A stretch of 64,000 nt of DNA, from NCBI GenBank assembly GCA_025093555.1, contig JAIWNF010000018.1:248001-312000 (forward strand), read 5' to 3'. The translations under genes and the position numbers were made by a program. The first letter of the stretch is position 1. Each line of letters opens with the position of its first letter. The notes beneath the pieces were generated by a model. That model saw only the letters and a list, made by a program, of their open reading frames with translations. It did not search any database and had not been told where the DNA came from. Positions 46,065 to 61,253 of this stretch are shown in pieces. The DNA comes from Circinella umbellata. Taxonomy: Eukaryota > Mucoromycota > Mucoromycetes > Mucorales > Lichtheimiaceae.

Positions 46065-46897
46065 GTTTCTTTTTTTATGGAAAAAAAAAAAAGGGTGTAT
46101 GTGTGGTGAAGAAAAAAAAGAAGGCGAAATGGTTGACGTCTATGGCTATAGAGCTCTTAAGTGGATGAAATGTTAAAATACCGATAGCGGACCTCGTTGT
46201 TTTCTTTTCCCCATTTCTTTGTTTTAAGTTGCTGGGAAGTCTTTCAACCTCCAACTACATAAAAAGAACGTAGAATTATATTTCGTTGAATCATATCTGG
46301 ATTGATATACTTAATCAAACTATCAAATACTTGAATTATTTTATTATTATCATATATAAGGTTTTCTTTTTTACTATTAATCTCTTACTATAGAATAAAA
46401 GTCTATTGAATCAAATGTGTCAAAAAAAAAGATTAATAGTTTTTGTATTCGTGGTACGAGAAGTTGCATAATGAATGTATACTTTATTTTGAAGAGTGTG
46501 TGGTTACATTTAAACTATAGAAAATTATTTGTGTACTCATGAAATACTAAAACAGGATTTACAAAAAATGATTACATAACAAGAAGTTCATAATTGTTGT
46601 ATTTCTTCAGCCTTTATATAATACTTAACCAACCATAATTACTATCAAAAATATACACGCATATTTATATATCAATTACTCTTATAAAGAACAAAATGAT
46701 ACTAAATTACATTATCTTTCATACCATCAATAATCTGTTTATATTGATTCTCTTTTTCTGTTTGATAACTACTTGTAAGCTTTTGTTCTAATGCATCATC
46801 AATCTATTATTTACCCAGTTAAAAAGGTTGAACACTCCGAAGAAAAAGAGAAACGGGTAACTTCTTTTTTTTTTGATTCTTGATCAATTAAACATAA
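46065..46897. promoter_or_regulatory. Divergent promoter region between LSM14 and NDUFAF7
   Basis: 833 bp between two divergent starts. I see no clear TATA box or defined operator. A 102-bp minus-strand frame at 46,702-46,803 preceded by an AATAATAG acceptor-like sequence is discussed among the rejected items. Confidence 0.4.
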
Positions 46898-48815
<1,918 letters not shown>

Positions 48816-49193
48816 AAAAAATAAAATTATTTAATAATAATAAAAAACATGTATAATAATATTTAGTAAGAATAAATAAATAAATCAGGTTAATTATATA
48901 TTATTATTGGCAAATAGTAGTAGTTGTAGTAGTTGTAGTAGTAGTAGTAGTAGTAGTGATAGTAATATTATATAAAGAGATGGGTTATTTTTTTGACATC
49001 ATTGAATAAAATAGTTTAATTATGTTTTCTAGCCCTCCCCCACTTATATTTAGATATTTTCTCTCACAGCAGCCAACCAAATGTTTGCAATTTTTTTTTT
49101 ACACTCGCAAAAACAAAGGCCGGGGGAGGGGGGAAGTCGATTAATCAGAAGAGTTAAGTTCGCGTCCTTAACCCAGTTCATTTTAATAGTAAA
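48816..49193. other. Intergenic with TAG microsatellite
   Basis: A (TAG)n-like tract lies at about 48,914-48,957 in the 3' flank of NDUFAF7. The remainder is the short upstream region of MIC60, with a poly-T stretch at 49,090. No gene. Confidence 0.6.
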
Positions 49194-51194
49194 ATGCTTA
49201 GAGCCTCCAAGCTGTATAAAGGCTCTGTCAGTCGAGCATTCACAGCTGCACAGGTGATTAATTAATTTATATAATTAAGTGAAAAAGAAAAAAAAATATA
49301 TATATCTCTAACCATTTTATTATTTTTATTTTTATAACGACGGTTTTCAATTGGAAATGATTTTATTATTATTATTATTTTTCAACAGCGACATGCCAGT
49401 ACAACAACCAATCCTGAAATCAAAAAGAAAGGTTCCATTGGTGGTAAATTATTAGGGTTGACAGTAGTTACAGCAGCAGGTTATGGTGGTGCCGTCTATT
49501 ATGCTACGACTGATAAAACATTCCATGATATGTTCGTTGCTCATGTTCCTGGTGGTAAAGAATCTGTTCAATTTCTTCAAGATCTCAAAATCAACGACGA
49601 ACTTGAAAAATATCAAAAACAAAGCGCTACTTTGAAAAAACAAGCTGAAGAACTTTCTACAAAGGCAGTTGATTATAGTAATCAAGCTCGTGAAGCTGCT
49701 TTAGGTGCTTATCAATATGCCAACGATACCTATCAAAAATTGACTGGTGAAAAGGAATTACCCAAATTACCATCCTTATCATCATCATCATCAGTAGCAC
49801 CTGTTGCTGTTGAAGAAGTAGTCAAGGAAGAAAAACAACAATCAAAATCGACAAATAAAAAGATCGATATTCAATCTGGTAAAGCCAGTATTTCAACTGA
49901 TAAAAAAGATGCCGAACCTATCGTTGAAGCTGTTATTGAAAAACCAGCACCTATCATTGTAAAAAATGTCAAGACCAATAACACCATTGTTCGTGAATTA
50001 TCTACCTTATTGACCGAACTTGCTACTATTTTGAATGATCAAGGTCTTGCTGCCAGTGGTAGAAAGGTTATGCAAGAAGCTGAAGAACAATTGGAATTAC
50101 TTAACACACGTTATCGTGATTTGGATGCTGAACAAGCTGCCGTCTTGAACGCATTGGTTTTGTTGCAACAAAAGAGTAAAAATGTAGAAGCCAATTTGGA
50201 AAATTATCGAAAGGAAGCTTCTCAAGTACTCCAATCCTCACATGTCGAAACTGCACGTCGTGTAGGTGCCAAACAAGCTGAATTGGAAAAGGAATTTGAA
50301 GAAACACGTGCTGAAATGAAGAAAACATTTGCTACTCTCTTGGCCAAGGAATTAGGTTCTCAAAAGAATCAATTGGATAGTGAACGCTCCCAAGCCCTTT
50401 TACAACAAAGTGAACAAATGAGACGACAATTTATTCGTGAAGTCAAGTATTTGGTAGAAAAGGAACGTGCCAGTCGATTGGGTAAATTGGAAATGATTGA
50501 TGCACGATTCAAGGCTCTTGAACAGCAATCTCTTACCAATGCTGCCAATTTGGATCGATCACGTCAATCTCATTTGATGCGTGTCACTTTTGGTGCTCTT
50601 TATGATGTGATTACCCGTGTACACAAGGTATCCTTTGTGGATGAATTGGAAGCATTTAAAAGTAGTGCTAAATACAATGAACTTTTGCAAACTGTTTTGG
50701 ATACAATTCCAAGAGAAGTAGCTGAAGAAGGTGTGGAATCCATGGGTGATTTGACAACTCGTTTTGAATCAGTAGTTGATGAAGTACGACGTGTTGCTTT
50801 GGTACCTGAAGATGGTGGTTTTGGAGCACATATTATTAGTATGATTTTGTCACACCTGATGTTCCGAAAAGAAGGATTGGTCGAAGGTGATGATGTGGAA
50901 GCTATTTTGGCACGATCAGGTTATCATTTAAAGAATGGTGATTTGGAAGATGCTGCACGTGAACTTAACCAATTGAAGGGCTGGCCGAAGCGATTGGCAC
51001 AAGACTGGATTGTAGCTGCTCGACGTCATTTGGAAGTCAAACAAGTATTAGAGGTAAAAGAAAAGCAACTTTTCCTTTTTTTAGTTTATTTGTTTCATTA
51101 TTCTGTTTATTAACAATTATATTTTTAATGAAAATGATTATTGTCATAGATTGCCGAAACACAAACCATTTTGAACAGCTTGTTAGAAGCTTAG
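49194..51194 (+). CDS. MIC60: MICOS subunit Mic60 (mitofilin/Fcj1)
   Basis: Three exons: 49,194-49,253, 49,389-51,053, 51,150-51,194, giving 589 residues. Presequence MLRASKLYKGSVSRAFTAAQ, then a single membrane helix (GGKLLGLTVVTAAGYGGAVY, about 38-57), a charged linker, long coiled coils (about 160-400) and the conserved C-terminal mitofilin domain (VTFGALYDVI, FESVVDEVRRVALVPEDGGF, LEDAARELNQLKGWPKRLAQ). Mic60 sits in the inner membrane facing the intermembrane space and shapes crista junctions. The last intron separates only 15 codons, and reading through it would give a false C-terminus. Length is close to fungal homologs. Confidence 0.93.
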
Positions 51195-51427
51195 AATGAT
51201 ATGTTATTGTTAATAATAAAAAAGTATTTGATTCACAAAAAAAAACAAAAAAAAAAACAAAAAAACGATACTGGAAACAGATCAATTATGATTTGAGGAT
51301 CGATAAAAAAAATGTACCATTAATTTTATAAAGAGAATGAAAAGAAAAGTAGGATATTGGCTATAAGTAATATGAAATAAGAACGAGAGCAAGAAAAAAA
51401 ACTATTTTATGTTATTTCTTATTTATT

Positions 51428-54298
51428 TTAGTGGCAACAACGGAATCCAGCAATAACATAAGGATAACCTGCTTGGTACCAATTTCTGAAAGATCGACGT
51501 TCAGCAATACGTGGATGTGTAGCCCAACTACCACCAAGAACAACATGATGTTTACCACCAAGAAAGTCAGATGAATAACCAGGGTATAATTTTGAGCTTT
51601 TATATCCTTGATGACGGACCATAGGTGTTGCTGTCCATTCCCAAACATCTCCCAGTGTATGGACGTGTTCATTGGACACGTCTGTTGGATGCCAATGCCT
51701 AAATCCGATATTGGGTATTTTCTTATTGTTGGTTGTATTATTCATCAAATCTCTGAATTGAAGTAATTCTGCCTCTGTTGGCAAACGCATATGATGATGT
51801 TCTGCATATTTACTACTTTGATAATAACTTGTTTGAACGGGCCAGTAAAGAGCATCATCCATGGGACAAAAACCAAATACTGTACGGATACCAATAGTGC
51901 CATCTTCCATAAGAACCCAAGAAGCTGGCCAATCATCACTGTTGGTTGCTTGTAAAAATGCCAAATATTCACCATTAGTCACTGGTCTACTTTGGATGGA
52001 AAACGCGTCAACATGAACAGATCTTTTCGGATGTTCATTATCCCAACCAAACTCAGCGTGATCTTCAGGATGACTTGTGTAATCGGCATCTTCATCATCG
52101 TCGTGGCCAAGAAATGTATCAGCTTCAGGTACTGGAATAAGAGATGCTGGAGTAAGACACGTGCGTTTTTGTTTAAGTAAATTATCATGTGGTGTTGTTA
52201 TAGAATAATTTTTAGATATTTTTGCCATTTTCCAGGGCACTGTTGCTACACCTGACGGTGGTTTAATATTTGGACTTTGTAGAAGCATATACAAAATTGT
52301 TTCTAGATGCATTGCTTCATGTTCAAACGCCATCCATACAACACGTGCTGCACGTTTACGTTGTTGTTCTTGTTGAACAGATGCACCATAATCTTCTGCT
52401 TCCCACTGAAGCAATAATCTTTGGAGACGACTACGAACATTTTGCTGATAAAGCATGATGGATTCGATGGAAGGCCAATCTTCATCGCGAGTTGGTACTA
52501 TTGAATGTGGGTTACACTTGGTAGGATCATCCATATCGGGATCAATTCCGCGCTCAAAAATATTCACAAAGCTTCCCGGTTCGGTAAAATTTGCTCCGTC
52601 CACATTATTCCGAGTGAGTAATATATCTACAAACGCAGGAGTATGACCCAAATAAAAGAGGAATGGATGTCGAATTGAAATGGGTCGCTCAAATAACATT
52701 GTTGCATGGTCTATAATGGTAGTTGTTACGTTATCCCACGATCGCCAAAGTTGTTGCCATTCATGTAATGAAGGAATATAGTTTGGCCAATGTTTGGAAC
52801 CAATAACATGCGTAAGACTTGCTGAACCATCTTCTTTGCCTTCTTCTTCGTCTCGATGATGTGCTTCTGTATAGTCAGCCATACATGAGACACAGTTAGC
52901 ATCTTGTTTTGAGCGCTCTTGTGTACGTGTTGGATAAAGAGTTTCAAGTGTTCCTGGTCTATCACAATCAAACTTGAACGGACGACATTCGGCCAATATG
53001 ACTTGATAAGGTGTTTTTCCATTTGTCCAATCTTCTGCTTTGTCCAACTGCGCGGCATTTAGCATGTGCGTTATTTCTTCATCCGAATATTTGTAAGAGT
53101 ATTCAACATGAATGAGTTCATTTTTTTGTAAAGGAATGCGCAGTTGGTCTCCTGAACGACGCTGATAGGTCAATACGACATTCTCACACGCTCTGTAGTG
53201 TGCTACATGTCGACCAAGGTCAGATTGATAACGAGAATCATAATCAAACTTGGAGCGATCAAAGATGGATTGTCCTAAGATGACGTTCACATGGTCCAGA
53301 CCATTCATGATGAATTCTCTAGTAGTTCCCATTGAGTCGTCATAGGCAGTTTTGATCTTGGCCGGATCTTTACGTTTGTCGCAACCAATCAATAGAAAAT
53401 CTCCGGGTTGCATACACATTTGTTGGAGTCGATGAAGAAACATGGCAGATTCACGTCTATTTTGATTACCAATAGAGCTACCGAGCCAAAGAATCATTTT
53501 ATGGGTAGGTGGATCAGCGGATGCAAATTGTTGGTTCAACCAAGGAATACCTTGATCATAGGTTCCTAATAATCCCATCAATCGAACATGATTAAATTCA
53601 CCAAGAGAACCCAAAGACCGCTCTAATTCTTGTTGATCAAGATCTAACGCGTAATAAGTAACTTTAAGTTTTTGTCGTTCAATGGCTTGAAGAATTAAAG
53701 ATGTTTTACGGAGTGATCTATATTGAATATATAAAATTTCGTCAGCATATCAATTATATGTATTAACAATCCATATCATTTAAATTAAAAGTATAATTCT
53801 CCTTTTCCTCAAATTCCTTTTTTTTTTCAAGTAACAACTCTCTACCTCTACCCCATATTATTCTTTTATCTTCCTTTAAAGTATTTATACATACCCTGCT
53901 CCAAGTTCAATAATCACACTACCATCATGTAATCTAGCTGCAAGTTGATCAGCATGTTCTTGTAAAATTTCCATTTCTGCATTGGTTAAATAATAATCAT
54001 CCAAATGCGTAATTTCATCAAATAATTGTAATCCACGTTTATCATATAATACAAATGTTGGAATTGATTTGGTTCCTTCAGGTTTATTTAAAGAATCAAG
54101 AATAGTATCCACAAGATCATCTCCATTAAAAGCATCTAAAGAGTGGTCTGTTGATGATGGTGGTGTGGGTGGTTTAATTTTATCATCTTCCTTGTTATTA
54201 CTACTTGGATAATCTTGATGTGTAGGTAATCTTATATCTTCTTTAATAGGAGCACGAATATCTAAAATTCGATATGAAGGTGTAGGAGGTGTATTCAT
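51428..54298 (-). CDS. EGT1: Ergothioneine biosynthesis protein Egt1
   Basis: Two exons on the minus strand (53,895-54,298 and 51,428-53,717) give 897 residues, close to other fungal Egt1 proteins. The N-terminal half is an EgtD-like histidine trimethyltransferase: ELGAGSLRKTSLIL spans the splice junction, followed by YYALDLDQQELERSL and LWLGSSIGN. The middle is DinB-like and carries the iron-binding HxxxHxE motif in FEHEAMHLET (about residues 596-604). The C-terminus (about 690-897) is the sulfatase-modifying-factor-like EgtB fold (GWDNEHPKRSVHVD, GDVWEWTATP, HHVVLGGSWATHP, YVIAGFRCCH). The single enzyme converts histidine to hercynine and couples it to cysteine as the sulfoxide. It is convergent with MIC60 over 233 bp. 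Confidence 0.95.
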
Positions 54299-55896
54299 TG
54301 TATTTCTTCAAAAATGAAATAAAAATGAAAAGAAGAAAAGAAGAAATAAAAAAAAAAATTCAATTGTTCAGTTGTTGTATAGTTGTTGTAGTCAGATTAA
54401 AAAAAAGTCAGAAAAGATATATTATACTTGAATGCGTCATCGGTCGCAATAAATCCTTTTATTAGTAAAGTGATGAATTGTAACGTGATTGCATAATATT
54501 ATTTTAAAATGGAAAAGTATCCTCTATTTATTTATTTATTTATTTTGGCTTTCCCCCCAACAATATTTTTATTTTCTTTGTTAGAGTTATAAGGTAAAAC
54601 AAAAAAAAAAAGAGTATGATGTATATGTATAATTTATTTTTTTTAGTAATCAGCTTTCAACGTTATATAATAAACTGTTAAGACACTAAACTGATTAAGA
54701 AAACCATAAAAGATTGTTACATGGTTGCATTATACACGTGCCATTGCCTCTATTTAAACTGTGGAGGCATAATAAATAGCTCCCCCTCATTGTGATAATT
54801 GTTTTCTCTATTATACGTCACATGCGCACGGTGCACATATACACACACGAAAACACAGATTACACACACATACGTGTACCCACACAATATATCATATATA
54901 GATATACGCACATATATATGTATATATGGTCTGATTATCATTTTTTTAATAATACACTAGTATAAATATTTTAGACTATGTATACAGAAAAAAATACGCA
55001 GTAGTTGTATAACATAATACTTCCTTAAGTGATACAATCGCCCCATCTTAAATGCACGAGTCCCTAATATCTTTTCTTTCTATTTATCTATCAAATACTC
55101 TGTTCTTTCATCATTTATCATGAAATCACAAGAAAAAAAAGAAAGTTTAATCTTTTAATGATGAACTAAACTATTATTAAAATCTTAACTGGGAATGCTA
55201 AAAAACATTTTTTTAAAAGAAAAAGCATGATGTTGGGGTACCATAGCAAGTATTTTTCCCCTAAAACAAAAAAGCACTAACTGACCGTCTCTTCAATCAA
55301 TAACTTGAATCTTTAAATGGTATTCTTTGTATCTGTTCGGCAACTATAAGCCACTAGGTATTCATTCATTCTTATATGTATATATTTTTTGAAGCTACCA
55401 AATGTAGATATGTCACAATATATATAAATATATATATATGAAGGGGAAAAGAAACAGGGCGTGGGAATAATCATCAAGTTACACAATAGCATTTTGTAAG
55501 TGGAATAAAAAGTTACATCATGATACAGCAGGGTCACAAAAAATAAAATAAAAGATGCCCTAGTAGATAGATTACAAAGATGCATAAAATTGTGAAACTT
55601 GTAAATACGTACGTAAGTCTATAAAAACCATACTATTCAAAAATTGTAATAAATGCTTTTATTCAATATAATGTATTAAAACCTACAATTTTTTCCTAGG
55701 TACGTACCTAAAAAAAAACAAGAAAGTACAAATGAAAGCAATATTGATACAGTACATATCTAGAAATAGCAATATGATATATATATATATCCTTTAATAT
55801 CATACGTGTAAACATCGAAAAAGAATTTTGACATTTTGACATATAAATAATGATTATTTTTGAATTTATAAGTTATTCAGGTATGTCAGTCACATA
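54299..55896. other. Egt1 upstream / transporter downstream intergenic
   Basis: About 1.6 kb of AT-rich DNA. Short TA and CA tracts (54,840-54,920, 55,420-55,440) are present. No coding sequence or RNA gene recognised; it should include the Egt1 promoter. Confidence 0.5.
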
Positions 55897-58758
55897 TTAT
55901 TCTTTCATTTTATGTTTTTCATCAACTACAGTTTGTAGAATTCGCGCCTCATCTACATTGATTATATAATATATAATAAGATATCAGCATAAATGTAAAG
56001 CAAAGACAAAGTATTATATATACTTTTTTTTCCTGATCGTTACTACATAGTTACATTGATAGAAGATCATATTTTTTTTTGTAATAAAAATATACTAACC
56101 ATCATTGTCACTACAACTGTTAATAGTAGCGTGCTGTTGTTCGTCCTTCTTTTTATGAAAATGTCGATCAATGGCTTCATCCAATCCAAAACCACGCATT
56201 GGTAAGGTGAACACAAATGATAATACCGTTAAACACACAGCAATAATGGAAAGAACCTTTTGTGAGTTTCCATAAGAAATAATGGCACCTTGATATTGAT
56301 CTTCGGGTAAAGTAAAAACATATAAATAACTCCCAGCTGCTTTTTTTACATCAAATTCACCAGGTACATGTTCCACAAGTTGTTCTGGAAGAATGTTGTT
56401 CCAAACAGCACCTGAGATTGTTGATCCAACTGCTCCACCAATGGTACCCAATGCTTTTCATATAAAAAAAAAAGAATAAAATATTTTTAAATAAAAAAAG
56501 GTTAGATGCATATTATATAAAAGACGCAGAAAATGTCTTATTTCTTTTATAGTATAGGTTTACCTTGAAAGAGTGCGGTAACCATAGAAAGATCTGTTGT
56601 TATGGTTATGGTTTTGAGTAACTACTAGTTAATATATTTTCTAAAGGAACGATGATTTTTACTTCCAGCTTACCATTGTGAGGTACACTTGACTGTAAAG
56701 CAACAATTATTGGAATGTCAATCATACCAGCACCTGCATACATTTTTAAGTTGAAATCAGTTGGTTAATATATCATCAGTATAAAAAAATAAATTGGTTT
56801 ATTATGTAATATATACTAAATTTATTAGATACAAAAAGTCAAAGAAAGAAAAAGATGCTTATTTTTTTCTTTACGTACGTACCAACACCAGAAATAATTT
56901 GTGTCATTACCATGAAACTATCCGGTTGATTAGGTTGTCTTGCTGGAATCATCAATCCAACACCCAAAATAAACAGTGACATTCCTCCCCATACAAATGG
57001 TCTCCAAACCTGATAAGACAATAATAACAATGGTAACTTTAACAAAATAGTCTATGCTATTATATCATTTTCTAGTAATATGTTTAGTATACTATTCATT
57101 ACCTTGAATTTCATCATAAGATACCCAGTAATAGGTTGGGCAATGGTATATGCTACACGATATCCATTACGAATATATGTTGCGCGTGTAATACTGGCTC
57201 TACGTGTCACTTGAATAAAAGAAAAAAAGTACGTCCAGTTAAGTGAAGAGACCAGCGTAATAACGGCAGCGGAGAGAGCTCCATAAATAGGAGTTCTGTC
57301 AGACCAACGACCCATAGGAAGTAAAGGTTGGGTTGCATATTTCCATTCCCAAATACCAAACATGACCCATGCTACACAACCACCACATAGTGTGCCTAAT
57401 GTCTTTGCTATTTAAAATGTAATTTTTTTAAGCAGTTAATTAGTATGTTCTATGTACTATTAAAACAAATAATTTAATGATTCCTGTTATTTATATCTAT
57501 ATTGAAAACTTTACGTGAAGTCCAACCATCCCAAACAGACTTGGAAAGATTGAATGGTAATAATGTCATAGCAAGAGCACCCACAAGAAGTATGCAACCA
57601 ATAATATCAATCAGTACTAGACATTTCTTTATCCATTCCATTATTCCAAGACGGGGATTCTCCTCACGGTCTTTTTGCTCTTGTTTATATTCCAACCACA
57701 ATGGATTTTTTCGCATTCTCATTTGCAATTTCCAAGCAACAATCATAAATGGGACTTCACAAACAAGTAATACAAAAGGAAGATGACCGAAACCCCAGCG
57801 CCATTGTGGTTCATTAGGATTGTTTTTGGCAAGTGCTTCAACAACAATAGGTGGAACAAAGAAATTGATTAACAATGGTATTTGAAAAATACCATGAAAA
57901 AGACCCCGGTTTAATGTGCTTGTCATGTCTATATATTTTATATATATGACAGAGTAAATAATAGTACATAGATATTGTTGTTAGGGTGAGACATTATATA
58001 ACTCAAGAAGCAACTTTTCTTCTTACTAGTATATATATGACACTTACCTCCAATAAGTGAAAATCCCATGATACGCAGACCAACATCGCCAATAGAGCTT
58101 ATAACTCTACCTCCTACGATAGTGTCAAAATTTTGTGCTGTTGCAAGGATCACAAATGAAACAATATGAAAGATAGCAGAAAATGAGTAAATTTCGGTTC
58201 TTCCTAATAAATCGGATAGTCTCGAAAAAATTGGAAATAGCACGACACGAATAATTGAAGTCGTGACACTAATAACACTGACAAGATTCATTGAATTGAA
58301 TATAGAAGCAACCGTTGTTGTAATAGAATTTGTAGTATATCTATTTTATATTATTTTATTATTTTATATTGTAATTAAGTATATAACGCATCTCTTCTTA
58401 CATAATAAATAACGTTAATCTTCTTGTGATCTTATATAAAATATACTATACTAACCCTTCCCAACCGCTACCAAAGTTCATTAACAGTAAACTAAAAAAA
58501 CACACACATCAAAATAATAGATTAAAAGTATAATAGGAATGGTGTGAGATTTAATATTTCAGTATTTCATATATTCATTCCTTTCTATCTACAGTACTAT
58601 CCTTTTTTTTAAAAAAAAAAAAAGGTATTTGCTATATAATGGTTATGTGCTTCTTATTATTACCCGCCAAACATAATAATAAGGTCCCATCGACTACGTA
58701 ACTGTTGAATCAGCTCGATCTTTTTGACACCAGGTAAAGTATTATCCACTTTGATCAT
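55897..58758 (-). CDS. Siderophore-iron MFS transporter (SIT/ARN type)
   Basis: Ten exons on the minus strand: 58,664-58,758, 58,456-58,491, 58,048-58,340, 57,515-57,928, 57,103-57,407, 56,883-57,009, 56,674-56,733, 56,564-56,593, 56,100-56,453, 55,897-55,952, giving 589 residues. Three exons are only 30-60 bp. If the last intron is retained, the frame stops at 56,095 (572 residues). MFS features: FSRLSDLLGRTEIYSFS (the loop 2-3 motif), GGRVISSIGDVGLRIMGF, and SIT-like later blocks SVWDGWTS, QPLLPMGRW, QITGYLMMKFK-type helix and GTIGGAVGSTISGAVWNN. Probably 12-14 helices in the plasma membrane. Members take up ferric siderophores by proton symport; the particular siderophore is unknown. Confidence 0.88.
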
Positions 58759-60058
58759 AATGTACTATATTATAGAGGCAATGACAACAGTAAAAAAGAA
58801 AAGGAAAAAAAAAAAGAAAAAGAGACGTCTTGGTACCAACCACTTGGAATAACCGAATAGTGTTACCACCAGTTTTTATATATTACTATGATACAGATGT
58901 ACAGTACTAATAATGAGGAGCTTTAAAACGAAGTTTTTTTTAATCTGATAACGGCAAAAAAAAACCCAAGCTATGAAAGAATGTTGGATTGATGTATCAC
59001 AAAAGCAATCGGCTGTACATGAAAAAGGTTTCTGAACTGTAAAGAAGTGGATATTATCATGATCTTCTGTTTATGGAAAGTGACATGATGTATATAATCT
59101 TTCATTGGTGACTTTGATCAATATATATCGTATCATATTATCTTTTGATGTTTACTAAAAAGAAAGCAAAGATGTTGATACTATGAAAAGAGAAGTTTTT
59201 TTTAAATATACTGTATATTTGAGAAGTGATGATGATACAAACACATTTTGATAGATAAAAAGCAATAGTACTATGTATAAATGAAATTCCATGTTACGTA
59301 TGTTCAAATCTTATGTCAGAGATATTTGATACGTAGAAATAAATCTATATATATACACTGTTGAGAAGTAGACAGTGATTTCCCTATTTTTTCTCTTTTT
59401 CTATTGCTTGGTTTCATAGTACCGCTTGTTATTAATGCTACTTTCCCAGTATTTTCTACCAGAACCTGGTTCTAGTTTTCTATTAAAAATGGTGGGTGAG
59501 GTTATAATTTTACTTAGTTGCTATTCAACAAGAGTCCTTAAATTATTTGAATCTTTTTAGTATACGTATATGATAGTATCCAAATCTAAGTAATGTTTGA
59601 AAACAACTATTTTCCGAGTTTTGTTGTTGTTCTTATATCAATTTTTTTTATTGAGTGAAAAGAATAGAACAGTAAAAGTTTAGGAGCTACATATAATCTA
59701 GAGCACCATCCACTTTTACAGGTTACACACTGCTTATCCCTTTCTCAAAATATTGGCATTATTACTTGGTAAAATATCATATTTTGACGAAACTTTAAAG
59801 CGACAAATCTCAATGGAAAATAATTTTCTCTAAAAGCTTATCCTTCAGAACACTTAAGTTAACATATATTATAGCTCAAAAAGTTCATAGCTGCATTTCT
59901 GACAATTTTTGACAATTCTTATTCCACCCCATATTTTGACGGTTTAAGTCAGGATGCACCTTACATAAAAAGGTATATTGGTTTATCATCAACTTTCGCA
60001 TATATATTCTCATAATTTTTTATTCCTACCCTGTTATAATTTCGTACTCTATAAATCA
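58759..60058. other. Transporter upstream region
   Basis: Holds the SreA-like site described separately and otherwise no recognised gene. Near 59,765-59,960 there are subterminal-repeat-like TATTTTGACG words (CATATTTTGACGAAAC and, inverted, CCGTCAAAATATGGGGTGG) that may mark a small eroded transposon. I could not fix its ends. Confidence 0.4.
58942..58951 (+). promoter_or_regulatory. SreA/Sre1-type extended GATA site upstream of the siderophore transporter
   Basis: AATCTGATAA matches the extended consensus (G/A)ATC(A/T)GATAA known for fungal iron-repressing GATA factors (SreA, Sre1, SREP). It lies about 185 bp upstream of the transporter ATG. This predicts repression under iron sufficiency. 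A single site of ten bases can occur by chance. Confidence 0.5.
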
Positions 60059-60506
60059 GGGAATTGCTACGGACGCCTTAAAAACATACTATATTAGATA
60101 ATTTCAATTCATACAGACATCCCACTTTTATATTTTTTCAAAGATACATAACAATATGATATAATTACGTTGTATCCAGCCATTTATACACAATATAGAC
60201 TGTTATTATCGTTACATAACTTAAAAATGTTTATGAAACTTATATTAGCGGTTCAACTTTTTATAAATGTCGTTCAATATTTCTTATCTTCTCTCACTAT
60301 ATCGTTATGTACACAAATGAAAGCTGTGGTCCACATGGGGACAAGACAAACAAGAAATAATGTATACTTTTAATAAGATATATGAGTGGTCAAATAAGCT
60401 GTATCGGTGTTGATAACGCTGATACTATAGCTTACATGGTCTAAGAGCTTGTTTGACAACTTTTTTATTATGGGGTGTCCGTAAGACCGAAATATGGGCA
60501 ATTCCC
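60059..60506. mobile_element. MITE family 2, copy 2 (448 bp)
   Basis: Ends GGGAATTGCTACGGACGCC (left) and GGGAATTGCCCATATTTCGG (complement of the right). Interior similar to 33,039-33,506 in inverted orientation: AAGATACATAACAATATGAT, ATATCGTTATGTACACA and GACAAGACAAACAAGAAATA match. Flanking ATAAATCA and ATAAACTA may be an eroded 8-9 bp target duplication. It lies at the far end of the siderophore transporter's upstream region. Confidence 0.7.
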
Positions 60507-61253
60507 ATAAACTATGATATAAATGTACAATATTTTTAATTTCAATTTTCCATGTGCTTTTAATAAGTTGATTGAGTTAATTCATTGTCATTATACTACT
60601 GATCCAAAATAAAAATACTTAAAACGAAACAAAAGTGCTGTTTTTTTAACGTCATTATATGTTAGAAATTATCCTTCATGCGAAGATACAGCTTGCAAGG
60701 TAGGATAGTAAAGAAGGATCAATGCTTCAATGGCACGACCGCGACTTTTAGTACAAGGTGCGACTCATAGACTTTTTAGCTGTGGATGCAAAATTTGCGC
60801 AAATACTGCATCTCATATGCATTCGTAAGGCATTTTTCTTCTTACCCCACCACGGGATTTTTCTACTCTGTAAACATCTCTGACCTGTCTCAAACAAATA
60901 TGTCAAACTTGACTCTATGTTTAAAGGAGACATTAAATGAAAACAAATAATTTATCGTATCTCATATATTGTAACGTATAAAAATTAAAAGCGTTTTTAT
61001 ACTACTATCATCATCAATATTATTATTATTATTGTCACAGTTAAAGTATCACAAACAGCCAAATTACGTGATATCATTGGATCACGCTCCGTCATTGCAA
61101 GTAGTATAAACAGCCCCAAAATAATTTAATAAATCTTTTCTTCAGTTCTATCTTTACCTTTAAAATCTTTTAGTCTTTTAACAATCAAATTGACCTAACA
61201 ATAGTTTTCTTTGAGCATAAAGTCTCTTAAACTCATTATAAGATTTCTCTTTT
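60507..61253. other. Intergenic, no gene seen
   Basis: No frame longer than about 60 codons with recognisable content. (ATT)n at about 61,017-61,032. Confidence 0.45.

Noticed and set aside
46702..46803. Possible 34-codon terminal exon on the minus strand (IDDALEQKLTSSYQTEKENQ..., TAG stop, acceptor-like AATAATAG)
   Set aside because: No plausible upstream exon exists before the NDUFAF7 start on the opposite strand, and no family is recognised.
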